Origin: Streptosporangiaceae bacterium NEAU-GS5
GTDB lineage: Bacteria > Actinomycetota > Actinomycetes > Streptosporangiales > Streptosporangiaceae
Assembly (NCBI GenBank): GCA_017592665.1
Contig: JAGFNW010000019.1
Span: 123,443 to 187,442 of the forward strand
DNA length: 64,000 nt
Direction of reading: 5' to 3'
Both the position numbers and the translations under genes were made by a program. Every line of letters starts with the position of its first letter. Positions within the stretch are counted from its first letter, which is position 1. Shown one piece after another: positions 7,070-16,126 of this stretch. The notes under the pieces are model-generated. The model made no database searches. It was not told the DNA's origin and was given only the letters and a program-made list of their open reading frames with translations.

Positions 7070-9589
7070 ATGACGGTCATCAGAGGCAGCGCTGCCTCGC
7101 GGCTGGCCCGCGCCGGCGTCACCGACCGCGAAGCCGAGGTGTTGCTGGCCATCGCCGAGCGGCTGGGAAACCGCGAGATCGCGGACCGGCTTCACCTCTC
7201 GGTGCGCACCGTCGAAAGCCATGTGGCGGCCCTGCGCCGCAAGCTCGGCATCACCGGGCGCGCCGGGCTCACCGAGCTCGGCCTGGATCTGCGCCGGGCC
7301 CCGCGGTCGGAGTCCGCCCTGGCCACGCCACTGACCAGCCTCATCGGCCGGGAGCGTGAGCGGGCCGAGCTGGCCGCACTGCTGGCCGCCAACCGCCTGG
7401 TGACGCTCACCGGCCCGGCCGGCGTGGGCAAGACCCGCCTCGCGGTCAGCACCGCCAATGACGAGGCCGCCGCCGCGAACGACGTACGGCTCGCCGATCT
7501 GGCGCCGGTGGGCCGCGACCTGGCCGGCGACACGATCGCGCAGGCGCTCGGCGTCGTGCCGCGGCCCGGCCTGCCGATCGCGGACGTCCTGCGCGAGGCC
7601 GTCTCCGGGTTGCGCTGCCTGCTCGTCGTGGACAACTGCGAGCACGTGGTCGCCGAGGCCGCCCAGCTCGTGTCCGACCTGCTGACCGCGGGCGACGGGC
7701 TGCGTGTGCTGGCCACCAGCCGCGAGCCGCTCGGCGTGCCCGGCGAGGTCGTCTACCAGATACAGGGCCTGCCGGTCCCCGCCGCCGAGATCACCCCGAT
7801 GACCTTCCCGATGACTGTCCCGATGACCGTGGCCGCCGATTACGACGCCGTGCGGCTGTTCGTCGAGCGGGCCGCGGACGCCTCGCCCGCCTTCACGCTC
7901 ACCGATGAGGCGGCCCCGGCCGTGGTGGCGTTGTGCCGGCGGCTCGACGGGCTGCCGCTCGCCATCGAACTGGCCGCGTCCCGGGTGCGGAGCTTCGGCC
8001 CGGCCGAGCTCGTGGCCCTCCTCGATCAGCGCTTCGAGCTGCTGTCGAGCGGAGCGCGTACGGCGCTGCCCCGGCACCGCACCCTGCGCGGCGCGATCGA
8101 CTGGAGCTACCGGCTGCTCGACGACGCCGAGCGCACGCTGTTCGACCGCCTCGGGGTCTTCCCGGCCGAGTTCGACTACGCGGCCGTCGAGGCGGTGGCC
8201 GGAGCCGGCGCCCCGGTCATCACGCTGCTGCCCAACCTGGTCGACAAGTCGCTCGTGACGCCCATGGAGCGCGGCACGCGCCGCTACCGCCTGCTCGAGA
8301 CCATCAGGGCGTATGCGGCCGAGCGCCTGGACGCCTCCGGGGACGCGGCCGCTGTCCGCGCCCGGCATGCGGCCCACTACCTGGGCTTCGCCGAAGATCT
8401 CGCCGAGCGATTACGCGGACCGGGTCAGCGGACCTGGCTCGACCGGGCCAACGCCGAACTGCCCAATCTGCGCGCCGCGATGACGCACTGCACCAGCACC
8501 GGCGACGTCGAGCGCGCGTGGCGGTGGATCGCCGCGCTCGAACGCTATCTCGACTGCACCGGCCAGCGCCGGGAGGCGTACGAGTGGATCCAGCGGACGC
8601 TGGCGCTGGGCGAGCCACCGGCCACCGACGCCTCGGTCAGCGGGCTCGCCTCGGCCAGCATGTTGCTGCGGCCGCTGGATTCGCGGACCGGTTTCGACCT
8701 GGCCCGTCTGGCCGAGCGGCTGGCCGCCGGGCTGGGCGACCTGGCGAGGGCCAAGGCGGCCCGCGCCGTCGGCATCACCGCCATCTGGGTCGAGCCCGAG
8801 CGGGTGCAGCCGGCCCTGCGGGAGGCGCTGGCGCTGTTCGGCGACGACGAGCCGTGGGAGAGCGCCGTGACCATGCAGTCGCTGGCCATCACCGGTGGTT
8901 CGACGGCCGACGCGTTGCGCTGGGGCCGGTCGGCGGCGGCGCTGTTCCGCCGGGTCGGCGATCAGATGTACGCCGCCAACAGCCTGTTCGTCATGGTCCA
9001 GCGTTCGATCTACGCGGGTGTCGGCGACGACGAGGTCTACCAGTGGCTGGTCGAGAGCCGGGAGCTGGCCGAGGCCTCCGGCAGCGAGGACGACCGGATG
9101 CACGCCAAGGTCGGCTTCGCGCAACTGGCATGGCTGCGCGGGCAGCACGCGGAGGCCGCCGACCTGATGCGGGAGTGCCTGCCGACGCTGCGCCGGCTCG
9201 GCGACGAGCGCTGCACCGGGCGCGCCCTGCTCATCCTCGGCGAGCGCGCCCGCCACCTGGGCGACCTGGATCGAGCCGAGGAGCTGCTGGTCCAGGCCGT
9301 GCAGGCGGTCGCCCTCGCGGGTCAGGTGACCGTGCTCGTCGGCGCGCTCGAAGGGCTGGCCGGTAGCCGCTTCGCGCATGGGCGGCCCAGACCGGCGGCC
9401 CTGCTGATCGGCGCGGCCCGCTCGGCCTGGGAGTCGGCCGACGCCCACATGCGGCCCGCCCGGCCGCCCGGCGACGAGCTGCGCCCGCTGCTGGTGGACG
9501 TGCTCGGGCCGGCCGTCTTCGAGCAGGCCGTGGGTGAGGGCGAGCGGCTTTCCCCCGCTCAGGCGCTGGACGCCACCTCCCTGGCCTGA
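7070..9589 (+). CDS. STAND-type transcriptional regulator with N-terminal LuxR HTH
   Basis: An 839-residue regulator. A LuxR-type helix-turn-helix lies at the N terminus (about residues 17-75: TDREAEVLLAIAERL, NREIADRLHLSVRTVESHV). An NB-ARC/AfsR-like ATPase follows, with P-loop GPAGVGKT at 115-122 and Walker B LLVVDNCEH near 185-193. The rest is a helical TPR-like region. A short repeat PMTFPMTVPMTV lies between the ATPase subdomains. Most relatives have the HTH at the C terminus (see the gene at 55572), so the order is reversed. The ATG at 7070 is set where the HTH homology begins; upstream sequence is intergenic. Its 3' end overlaps cbtA by 31 bp tail to tail. It probably controls the divergent DsrE/methyltransferase unit. 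Confidence 0.88.
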   Translation: MTVIRGSAASRLARAGVTDREAEVLLAIAERLGNREIADRLHLSVRTVESHVAALRRKLGITGRAGLTELGLDLRRAPRSESALATPLTSLIGRERERAELAALLAANRLVTLTGPAGVGKTRLAVSTANDEAAAANDVRLADLAPVGRDLAGDTIAQALGVVPRPGLPIADVLREAVSGLRCLLVVDNCEHVVAEAAQLVSDLLTAGDGLRVLATSREPLGVPGEVVYQIQGLPVPAAEITPMTFPMTVPMTVAADYDAVRLFVERAADASPAFTLTDEAAPAVVALCRRLDGLPLAIELAASRVRSFGPAELVALLDQRFELLSSGARTALPRHRTLRGAIDWSYRLLDDAERTLFDRLGVFPAEFDYAAVEAVAGAGAPVITLLPNLVDKSLVTPMERGTRRYRLLETIRAYAAERLDASGDAAAVRARHAAHYLGFAEDLAERLRGPGQRTWLDRANAELPNLRAAMTHCTSTGDVERAWRWIAALERYLDCTGQRREAYEWIQRTLALGEPPATDASVSGLASASMLLRPLDSRTGFDLARLAERLAAGLGDLARAKAARAVGITAIWVEPERVQPALREALALFGDDEPWESAVTMQSLAITGGSTADALRWGRSAAALFRRVGDQMYAANSLFVMVQRSIYAGVGDDEVYQWLVESRELAEASGSEDDRMHAKVGFAQLAWLRGQHAEAADLMRECLPTLRRLGDERCTGRALLILGERARHLGDLDRAEELLVQAVQAVALAGQVTVLVGALEGLAGSRFAHGRPRPAALLIGAARSAWESADAHMRPARPPGDELRPLLVDVLGPAVFEQAVGEGERLSPAQALDATSLA

Positions 9590-10308
9590 TGCGGCGCATG
9601 CCGGAGCGCACGCTCGGTCAGGGCGCCGAACAGGAGGCCGACGGTTCCCCACAGGACGATCTGGATGCCGAGGGCCGCCACCCGGAACCGCCACAGCACG
9701 GTCGCCGAGAAGTCGGCGGGCACCTCGTTGATCGCGGGCAGCACGGCGTACGCGACGCCGACGATGACGGCGAACACCGCGAAGCCGGCGATCGCCGCGT
9801 TCCACGCCCCCCAGCGGGCGGCCAGGGACCTCCCCGCGTATCCCGCGATCGCGGCGGCCAGCAGGCTGATCAGGATCATCGTGAAGTAGAGGACCGTGCG
9901 CCTGCCGATCGTGTCGGCATTGCCCACGGCCGGCGGATTCGGCGGGTATTTCAGCAGCGGCACCACGTACACCACTACCAGCCCGGCTCCGGCGACCAGC
10001 GCCGCGGTCCCACGGGCGCCGAGCGTGCCGAGCCTCCCGTACGCGAAGGCGAACGCGATGGCGAAGAACCCGCCGAGGGCGACGGCGTAGATGACGAGGC
10101 CGGTCAGGAGCCCGATCGTGGACTGCACGCCGCGGCTGACAAGTTCGGGCTCGGCGGCCTCGCCGGCCGCGGCGGACTTGGCCTCCTCGAACGCGATGGC
10201 CGAGGCCACCTGGGGCTCGCCGAAGAACCAGGCGACGACGTAGGCAAGGACGGCGCCGGCCAAGCCTACGAGCATGCCGCGGACCAGCAAGGACCGCATT
10301 GTGATCAT
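9559..10308 (-). CDS. cbtA: CbtA cobalt transporter subunit
   Basis: A 249-residue integral membrane protein with about five or six hydrophobic helices, matching the CbtA family, predicted cobalt importers that almost always pair with CbtB and sit under B12 riboswitches. Typical features here are FGEPQVASAIAFEEA after TM1 and LKYPPNPPAVG in the middle loop. It is downstream of cbtB by 13 bp in one operon. ATG at 10308 is used; ATG at 10299 is equally possible. The stop lies inside the end of the convergent STAND gene. Confidence 0.9.
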   Translation of the reverse strand: MITMRSLLVRGMLVGLAGAVLAYVVAWFFGEPQVASAIAFEEAKSAAAGEAAEPELVSRGVQSTIGLLTGLVIYAVALGGFFAIAFAFAYGRLGTLGARGTAALVAGAGLVVVYVVPLLKYPPNPPAVGNADTIGRRTVLYFTMILISLLAAAIAGYAGRSLAARWGAWNAAIAGFAVFAVIVGVAYAVLPAINEVPADFSATVLWRFRVAALGIQIVLWGTVGLLFGALTERALRHAPHQAREVASSA

Positions 10309-10321
10309 GTAGGCGCGCCCG

Positions 10322-10522
10322 TCAGTGGCAGGGGAAGCCGAGCAGGTGGCGGCCGTCGTGCACGAACTCGTGCACGCCCTGCCCGTTGATCAGGGCCATG
10401 GCGCCCTGTTCGGTGCCGACGAAGTAGAGCAGGGCGAGCCCCACGACGAGGGCGAAGACCGCCCACGGCAGGATCTCGCGGATCGGCAGGGGCCGGGTGA
10501 CTGGAATGGCAGGCTGGGCCAT
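10322..10522 (-). CDS. cbtB: CbtB cobalt transporter subunit
   Basis: A 66-residue protein with one transmembrane helix and the CbtB signature at the C terminus, HEFVHDGRHLLGFPCH, whose His and Cys residues are thought to bind cobalt. It starts at an ATG with GAGGAG eight bases upstream. It is the first gene of cbtB-cbtA, behind a cobalamin riboswitch whose 3' end is only about 45 nt from the start codon, so translational control is plausible. It supplies cobalt to the CobN chelatase encoded nearby. Confidence 0.93.
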   Translation of the reverse strand: MAQPAIPVTRPLPIREILPWAVFALVVGLALLYFVGTEQGAMALINGQGVHEFVHDGRHLLGFPCH

Positions 10523-10559
10523 GTGAATCTCCTCACGGGTTCGCGCGCCCCGGTGATGG

Positions 10560-10722
10560 AGGACAACGGGTCAGTGTCCTGACTCCCGGGCCAACGCCTC
10601 TCCCGACCTTCCAGCTGTTCGCCGTGGTCACCTGCGGGAGACACTTCCCGGTCACAGTGGCGGGACCGTCCTGGAATCGCACCAGGTTCCTGCACACCGT
10701 CGCCTCTGTAGTTGTTTGTCGC
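10560..10722 (-). promoter_or_regulatory. Cobalamin riboswitch upstream of cbtBA
   Basis: Conserved blocks on the minus strand are CCTGGTGCGATTCCAGG (10670-10686), GGTCCCGCCACTGTGA (10652-10667, containing the classic B12 box GCCACTG) and GTCAGGACACTGAC (10570-10583). Order and spacing fit the AdoCbl/cobalamin aptamer. The limits are approximate. Confidence 0.92.
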
Positions 10723-10726
10723 CTTG

Positions 10727-10755
10727 AGCCTGCACCGTCCGTTAAGTCGCGTCAA
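10727..10755 (-). promoter_or_regulatory. Candidate cbtBA promoter
   Basis: TTGACG (10755-10750) and CAGGCT (10732-10727) lie 17 bp apart on the minus strand, placing the start near 10720 at the head of the riboswitch. The -10 is a weak match to the actinobacterial consensus. Confidence 0.45.
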
Positions 10756-10769
10756 GGTGGGGCCATACT
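10742..10769 (+). promoter_or_regulatory. Candidate cobF promoter, possibly leaderless
   Basis: TTAAGT (10742-10747) and CATACT (10764-10769) are 16 bp apart. The start would fall at about 10776-10778, on the cobF ATG, and no ribosome site precedes that ATG. It overlaps the divergent cbtBA promoter. Confidence 0.35.
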
Positions 10770-10777
10770 CGTGACCC

Positions 10778-11533
10778 ATGAAGCGAGTCCTCATCATCGG
10801 GATCGGAGCCGGCGACCCGGGTCATCTCACCCTCCAGGCGGCCGCCGCGATCGCCGGGACGGACGTGTTCTTCCTGCTGGACAAGGGCGCGGAAAAGGAG
10901 GACCTGATCCGGCTGCGGCGCGAGATCATCGACGCGCACGCCCGCGACCCGCATCGGACGGTTCAGGTGACCGACCCCGAGCGCGATCGGACCAGCCCGG
11001 CCTACACCGAGGCGGTGGCCGACTGGCGGTCCCGGCGCGCGGACGTCTACGCCGGCCTCATCTCCGATGAGCTGCGCGAGAACGAGACCGGCGCGTTCCT
11101 CGTGTGGGGCGACCCGGCCCTCTACGACAGCACGATCGCGATCGTCGAGGAGGTCGCGGCGCGTGGCGTCGCCTTCGACTACGAGGTCATCCCCGGCATC
11201 AGCAGCGTGTCGGCGCTGGCCGCCCGGCACCGCACGAGCCTGACGAGGGTCGCCCGGCCGGTGCGGATCACGACCGGACGGCGGCTCGCGGGCGACCTCG
11301 AGGGGGCCGACGACGTAGTGGTGATGCTGGACGCCCACTGCGCGTTCGCCGAGACGCCGCAGGCCGCCGACGCGGAGATCTTCTGGGGTGCCTACGTGGG
11401 GACGGCCGATGAGATCCTGATCTCGGGACGGGTCCGCGACGTCGCGGATGAGATCAAACGAGCACGCGCCGACGCCCGGGCGCGGAAGGGCTGGGTCATG
11501 GACTCCTACCTGCTACGGCGGCCGGCGCGATGA
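10778..11533 (+). CDS. cobF: Precorrin-6A synthase (deacetylating)
   Basis: A 251-residue SAM-dependent methyltransferase of the aerobic cobalamin pathway. It methylates C-1 of precorrin-5 with loss of acetate, giving precorrin-6A. The uroporphyrin methyltransferase fold is shown by GIGAGDPGHLTLQA at the N terminus and LVWGDPALYDST in the middle; full length matches CobF. First gene of a five-gene plus-strand unit in which each gene overlaps the next by a few bases. CobF marks the oxygen-dependent route, in agreement with cobG and cobN nearby. Confidence 0.94.
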   Translation: MKRVLIIGIGAGDPGHLTLQAAAAIAGTDVFFLLDKGAEKEDLIRLRREIIDAHARDPHRTVQVTDPERDRTSPAYTEAVADWRSRRADVYAGLISDELRENETGAFLVWGDPALYDSTIAIVEEVAARGVAFDYEVIPGISSVSALAARHRTSLTRVARPVRITTGRRLAGDLEGADDVVVMLDAHCAFAETPQAADAEIFWGAYVGTADEILISGRVRDVADEIKRARADARARKGWVMDSYLLRRPAR

Positions 11534-11922
11534 GCCTCGCCGCCCGCGGCTCCGAGTTCGCCGAGTTCTGGCGGGAGCGCCGCCTGGCCACGCTGACGAC
11601 CGTGCGTACCGACGGCACGCCCCACGTGGTGCCGGTCGGCGTCACACTCGACATCGAGCAGGGCGTCGCCCGCGTGATCACCTCGGGCACGTCCTACAAG
11701 GCCAGGCTCGTGGCGACGGCCGAGCCGCCGGCCGCGGTGGCCGTGTGCCAGGTAGACGGCCGCCGCTGGTCCACGCTCGAGGGCCGAGCCGTCGTACGGA
11801 CCGAGCCGGATCAGGTGGCCGACGCCGAGCAGCGCTACGCCGCGCGCTACAAGCCGCCGCGCCCCAACCCGACCCGCGTGGTCCTGGAGATCCGGGTGAC
11901 CCGCGTGCTGGGAAACGTATGA
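11530..11922 (+). CDS. PPOX-class F420-dependent oxidoreductase-like protein
   Basis: A 130-residue single-domain protein of the split-barrel FMN/F420 family. Landmarks are LATLTTVRTDGTPHVVPVGV and WSTLEGRAVV, with a C-terminal RVTRVLGN. Members in actinobacteria bind F420 or FMN. It is joined to cobF and cobL by ATGA overlaps at both ends, so it is an integral part of the operon. A role in precorrin-6A/6B reduction or corrin redox chemistry is an inference; cobK already supplies the known reductase. Confidence 0.85.
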   Translation: MSLAARGSEFAEFWRERRLATLTTVRTDGTPHVVPVGVTLDIEQGVARVITSGTSYKARLVATAEPPAAVAVCQVDGRRWSTLEGRAVVRTEPDQVADAEQRYAARYKPPRPNPTRVVLEIRVTRVLGNV

Positions 11923-13145
11923 TCACGGTCGTCGGGATCGGCGCCGACGGCTGGGCCGGGCTGCCCGAGCCGTCGCGGGCCGCGATCGCCGCGGCCGAGG
12001 TGCTGATCGGCTCCGACCGCCAGCTCGACCTCGTCCCCGCGTCAGGGGCCGAACGGGTCCCGCTGCCCAACCCGCTGCTGCCGTCCCTGCCCGGGCTGAT
12101 CAAGACGTACACGTACAAGCGCCTCGTGGTGCTGGCCAGCGGCGACCCCATGTTCTTCGGCATCGGCGCGACCCTCGCCACGCTCATCGGCGCCGATCAG
12201 CTGCGGGTGCTGCCGCACGTGTCCGCGCTGTCGCAGGCGTGCGCGCGGCTCGGCTGGCCGCTGGAGCAGGTCGAGGTGGTGAGCCTGGTCGGGCGGCCGC
12301 TCGCCACGCTGACCGCGGCCCTGTCACCCGGCCGCCGCGTCCTGGTCCTCAGCGCCGACTCCGGCACGCCGCTCCAGGTCGCCGGCCTGCTGGTGAAGGC
12401 TGGCTATGGCGCGAGCACACTCACCGTGCTCGGCGACCTCGGCTCGGCCGCCGAGTCCCGCCGCGACGGCACGGCCGCCGGCTGGGCCGGCCAGCAGTCC
12501 GAAGAGCTGCCGGCACTGAACGTCGTGGCCCTGACCTGCTACACCGATCCCGGCGTCGCGCCGCTGACCCGGGTGCCCGGGTTGCCCGACGACGCGTACG
12601 AGAACGACGGGCAGCTCACCAAGCGCGAGGTGCGCGCGGTGACGCTGGCCCGGCTGGGCCCGCTCCCCGGCCAGCTGCTGTGGGACGTCGGCGCGGGCGC
12701 GGGCAGCGTGGCGATCGAGTGGCTGCGCAGCCACCCGTCCTGTACGGCCATCGCCATCGAACGCGACCCGGCGCGAGCCGAGCGGATCCACCAGAACGCC
12801 GACGCCCTGGGCGTGCCCAAGCTGCGCGTCGTGGTGGGCCGCGCGCCCGCCGCGCTGACGGGGCTGCCGGCGCCGTTCGCCGTGTTCGTCGGCGGCGGCG
12901 TGACCACGCCCGGCCTGATCGAGGCCTGCTGGTCGGCGCTGCTGCCGGGGGGCCGGCTCGTCGTCAACGCGGTCACGGTCGAGTCGGAGGCCATCCTCGC
13001 CCAGTGCTACGCCGAGCTCGGCGGCGACATGGTCCGCGTGGCCGTGCAGCACGCCTCGCCCGTGGGCGGCTTCACCGGGTGGCGTCCCATGATGCCGGTG
13101 ACGATCTGGTCCGCCACGAAGCCGGCTCCCGAGGAGGGGCCGTGA
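11919..13145 (+). CDS. cobL: Precorrin-6Y C5,15-methyltransferase (decarboxylating), CbiE-CbiT fusion
   Basis: A 408-residue two-domain enzyme. The N-terminal CbiE-type methyltransferase (about 1-205; GIGADGWAGLP, LASGDPMFFGIG) methylates C-5. The C-terminal CbiT-type domain (about 225-400; SAM motif WDVGAGAGSVAIEW) methylates C-15 and decarboxylates the C-12 acetate, giving precorrin-8X. The ATG at 11919 overlaps the previous stop (ATGA), which settles the start; the frame is open further upstream only by chance. It overlaps cobM by GTGA. Confidence 0.95.
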   Translation: MITVVGIGADGWAGLPEPSRAAIAAAEVLIGSDRQLDLVPASGAERVPLPNPLLPSLPGLIKTYTYKRLVVLASGDPMFFGIGATLATLIGADQLRVLPHVSALSQACARLGWPLEQVEVVSLVGRPLATLTAALSPGRRVLVLSADSGTPLQVAGLLVKAGYGASTLTVLGDLGSAAESRRDGTAAGWAGQQSEELPALNVVALTCYTDPGVAPLTRVPGLPDDAYENDGQLTKREVRAVTLARLGPLPGQLLWDVGAGAGSVAIEWLRSHPSCTAIAIERDPARAERIHQNADALGVPKLRVVVGRAPAALTGLPAPFAVFVGGGVTTPGLIEACWSALLPGGRLVVNAVTVESEAILAQCYAELGGDMVRVAVQHASPVGGFTGWRPMMPVTIWSATKPAPEEGP

Positions 13146-13894
13146 CCGTGCGGTTCGTGGGCGCCGGACCTGGGGCGGCCGACCTCATCACCGTGCGCGG
13201 GCTGCGGGTGCTCCAGGAGTCGCCCGTGTGCCTGTACGCGGGGTCGCTGGTGCCGCGCGAGCTGCTCGACGCCTGCCCGCCCGGGGCGCGGCTCGTGGAC
13301 ACGGCCGACCTGACGCTCGACGAGATCGTGGCGGAGCTGGCCGCCGCCCACGCGGCCGGGCTGGACGTGGCCCGGCTGCACTCGGGCGACCCCTCGGTGT
13401 TCAGCGCGGTGGCCGAGCAGATGCGCCGGCTCGACGCGCTCGGCGTGCCGTACGAGGTGGTGCCGGGCGTGCCGGCCTTCGCGGCGGCGGCCGCCGCGCT
13501 CGGACGCGAGCTGACCGTGCCCGGAGTGAGCCAGACGGTCGTCCTGACCCGCACGTCCGCGCGGGCCACGCCGATGCCGCCCGGCGAAGACCTGGCCACG
13601 CTGTCGGCGAGCCGGGCGACCATGGTGCTGCACCTCGCCGTCCAGCGGATCGCCGTCGTCGTCGCCGAGCTCATCCCCGCCTACGGCGCCGACTGCCCGG
13701 CGGCCGTGGTCGCCCTGGCGAGCCGCGCCGACGAGCGGATCCTCCGCGGCACGCTCGGCGACATCGCCGATCAGGTGACGGCCGCGGGCATCAGGCGGAC
13801 GGCCGTCATCGTCGTGGGCCGGGCGCTGGCCGCGCACGAGTTCCCCGACAGCCATCTCTACTCGGCCGCCCGAGATCGCACGTGCGCGTCCTGA
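13142..13894 (+). CDS. cobM: Precorrin-4 C11-methyltransferase
   Basis: A 250-residue tetrapyrrole methylase making precorrin-5 from precorrin-4. The family glycine loop is FVGAGPGAADLITVRG, and the conserved LHSGDPSVFSA and VVPGVPAF motifs are present. The GTG start (13142) overlaps the cobL stop as GTGA and has GAGGAGGGG upstream. The last 13 bases overlap the cobK start. Confidence 0.95.
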   Translation: MTVRFVGAGPGAADLITVRGLRVLQESPVCLYAGSLVPRELLDACPPGARLVDTADLTLDEIVAELAAAHAAGLDVARLHSGDPSVFSAVAEQMRRLDALGVPYEVVPGVPAFAAAAAALGRELTVPGVSQTVVLTRTSARATPMPPGEDLATLSASRATMVLHLAVQRIAVVVAELIPAYGADCPAAVVALASRADERILRGTLGDIADQVTAAGIRRTAVIVVGRALAAHEFPDSHLYSAARDRTCAS

Positions 13895-14631
13895 TCCTCG
13901 GCGGCACGGCCGAGGCGCGGGCGCTGGCCGCCGCGCTCGTGCCGCTGCCGGATCTCCGGGTGGTGTCGTCGCTGGCCGGGCGGGTGAGCAACCCGCGCCT
14001 TCCGGTCGGCGAGGTCAGGGAGGGCGGGTTCGGCGGCCCGGAAGGGCTGGCCGCCTGGCTCAGGGCGGAGGCCGTGACGGCGCTCGTCGACGCGACCCAC
14101 CCCTTCGCGGCGCGCATGACCGCCTCCGCGGCGCTCGCGGGGGCGGCGACCGGCGTGCCGGTGCTGATCCTGCGCCGCCCCGGCTGGCGGGAGGGGCCGG
14201 GCGACGACTGGCGGCGGGTGCCCTCGCTGCCGGCCGCGGCGGACGCCCTGCCGGGGCTCGGCCGCCGCGTGTTCCTCACGACGGGCCGCCGGAGCCTGCC
14301 GGTGTTCGCCGGCCTCGACGAGCTGTGGTTTCTCGTACGGTCGGTCGACCCGCCCGACCCTCCGATTCCGGCGAACATGCGGGTGCTGCTCGACCGTGGG
14401 CCGTACTCACTGGAGGGAGAGCGGGCCCTCATCGGCGAGCACCGGCTGGACGTGCTGGTCACCAAGGACAGCGGCGGCCAGATGACCATGGCCAAGCTGG
14501 CCGCGGCACGTGAATTCGGGCTGCCCGTGGTGATGGTCGACCGTCCGGCGCCGCCGGCCGGGGTGCCCACTGTGGAGACCGTCGATCAGGCGGTCGCGTG
14601 GCTGCTCAGGCTGGATAGCGGCGGGGCGTGA
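13882..14631 (+). CDS. cobK: Precorrin-6A reductase
   Basis: A 249-residue NADPH-dependent enzyme reducing precorrin-6A to 6B. The nucleotide-binding start VLILGGTAEARALA, VDATHPFAARM and the C-terminal LVTKDSGGQMTMAKL are family hallmarks. The GTG start at 13882 lies inside the end of cobM, giving translational coupling. Its 3' end overlaps that of the convergent cobIJ by 26 bp, closing the plus-strand unit. Confidence 0.95.
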   Translation: MRVLILGGTAEARALAAALVPLPDLRVVSSLAGRVSNPRLPVGEVREGGFGGPEGLAAWLRAEAVTALVDATHPFAARMTASAALAGAATGVPVLILRRPGWREGPGDDWRRVPSLPAAADALPGLGRRVFLTTGRRSLPVFAGLDELWFLVRSVDPPDPPIPANMRVLLDRGPYSLEGERALIGEHRLDVLVTKDSGGQMTMAKLAAAREFGLPVVMVDRPAPPAGVPTVETVDQAVAWLLRLDSGGA

Positions 14632-16120
14632 AGACGACGGGACCGCCGCCGTGTTCGATGACCCTGGTCGTCGAGGATCCGATGATCAGCAGGCAGCGCA
14701 TGTCGACGACGGCCGGGTCCAGGTCGTCCAACGTGGTGATCGTGATCGTTTCTTCTGGGCCGCCGACGTCCCGTCCGATGACGACTGGCGTGTCCGGGCT
14801 GCGGTGGGCCAGCAGCAGGTCGCGCGCGGCCGCCACCTGCCAGGTCCGGGTACGCGACGCGGGATTGTAGACGGCCAGCACGAGATCGGCCTGGGCCGCG
14901 GCGGAGATCCGGGCGGCCACCACGTCCCACGGCTTGAGCTGGTCCGACAGCGAGATCACGCAGTAGTCGTGCCCCAGCGGCGCCCCGGCCTTGGCCGCCA
15001 CCGCCTGCGCCGCCGTCAGCCCCGGTACGACGCGCACGCGCACCCCCGCGAAGCGCGGGTCGGCCGCGGCCTCGAGCACGGCGCTCGCCATGGCGAACAC
15101 TCCTGGATCACCGGACGACACGACCGCGACCCGCGCGCCGTCGAGTGCCAGCTCCAGGGCGTGGCGGGCCCGCGCGGCCTCCTCCCGGTTGTCCGTACGG
15201 TGCCTGGTCTGGCGCGGGTTGACGGCCACCCGATCCACATAGGGCCCATAACCGACCAGGTCGGTGGAGGTCGCGAGGACGTCCTGCGCCTCGGGGGTCA
15301 GCCACGGCCGCCCGGCCGGGCCGAGACCGACCACGGCCACCTCGCCCGGCCCGGACTTTTCCACAGCCTGTGGAACAAACGTGAGCTGGGCCGGGCTCGG
15401 CAGCAGCGCCAGCGAGAAGTAGGGCGCCTGGGCCGGGTCCACGTCCTTCAGCGGCGCGACGACCTGGGCGGACGTCGTCGCCCGCGCGACGTACCAGGCC
15501 TCGTCGAGGCGGCCGGCCTCGAGCAGCGCGTCACGCACCTTCTCGAACGAGCGGCCCAGCTTGAGCACGGCGGCCGAGTCCGCGTCACGGAGCCTGGCCG
15601 TGAGCACGTCGGCCGGCAGCGTGCCGGGCAGCACGGTCAGCGTCTCGTCCCGTTCGACCAGCGGCCGTCCGAGCACGGCGGCCGCCCCCGCGATGGAGGT
15701 GACGCCCGGGACGACCTCGGCCGGATAGCGGTGCGCCAGCCGCTTGTGCAGGTGCATGTAGGAGCCGTAGAAGAGCGGGTCGCCCTCGCACAGGACGACC
15801 ACGTCGCGGCCCGCGTCCAGATGCGCGGCGAGCCGCCCGGCGCATTCGGCGTAGAAGTCGTCGAGGGCGCCCTGGTAGCCGCCGGGATGGTCGGTCGTCT
15901 CCGTCGTCAGGGGATACAGCAGGAGTTCCTCGACCTGCCCGTCCCGCATGTGCGGCAGCGCGATCGACCGGGCGATGCTGCGGCCGTGCCGCGCCGCGTG
16001 ATAGGCGATGACCCCGGCCTGCCCGATCAACCGGGCCGCCTTGAGCGTCACCAGTTCGGGGTCGCCGGGGCCGAGGCCCACGCCGTAAAGCGTTCCCGCG
16101 TCCGTCACCATCGCCGTCAC
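14606..16120 (-). CDS. cobIJ: CobI-CobJ fusion: precorrin-2 C20- and precorrin-3B C17-methyltransferase
   Basis: 504 residues carrying two tetrapyrrole methylases. The N-terminal half (about 1-245; GVGLGPGDPELVTLKA, CEGDPLFYGSY) is CobI, making precorrin-3A. The C-terminal half (about 256-504; VGLGPAGRPWLT, SSGDPGVFAMAS) is CobJ, which contracts the ring after CobG. The fusion is common in actinobacteria. GTG at 16120 with GGGAG upstream is used; ATG at 16111 is possible. Last gene of cobG-cobH-cobIJ, overlapping cobK tail to tail. Confidence 0.95.
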   Translation of the reverse strand: MTAMVTDAGTLYGVGLGPGDPELVTLKAARLIGQAGVIAYHAARHGRSIARSIALPHMRDGQVEELLLYPLTTETTDHPGGYQGALDDFYAECAGRLAAHLDAGRDVVVLCEGDPLFYGSYMHLHKRLAHRYPAEVVPGVTSIAGAAAVLGRPLVERDETLTVLPGTLPADVLTARLRDADSAAVLKLGRSFEKVRDALLEAGRLDEAWYVARATTSAQVVAPLKDVDPAQAPYFSLALLPSPAQLTFVPQAVEKSGPGEVAVVGLGPAGRPWLTPEAQDVLATSTDLVGYGPYVDRVAVNPRQTRHRTDNREEAARARHALELALDGARVAVVSSGDPGVFAMASAVLEAAADPRFAGVRVRVVPGLTAAQAVAAKAGAPLGHDYCVISLSDQLKPWDVVAARISAAAQADLVLAVYNPASRTRTWQVAAARDLLLAHRSPDTPVVIGRDVGGPEETITITTLDDLDPAVVDMRCLLIIGSSTTRVIEHGGGPVVFTPRRYPA

Positions 16121-16126
16121 CTGGGC

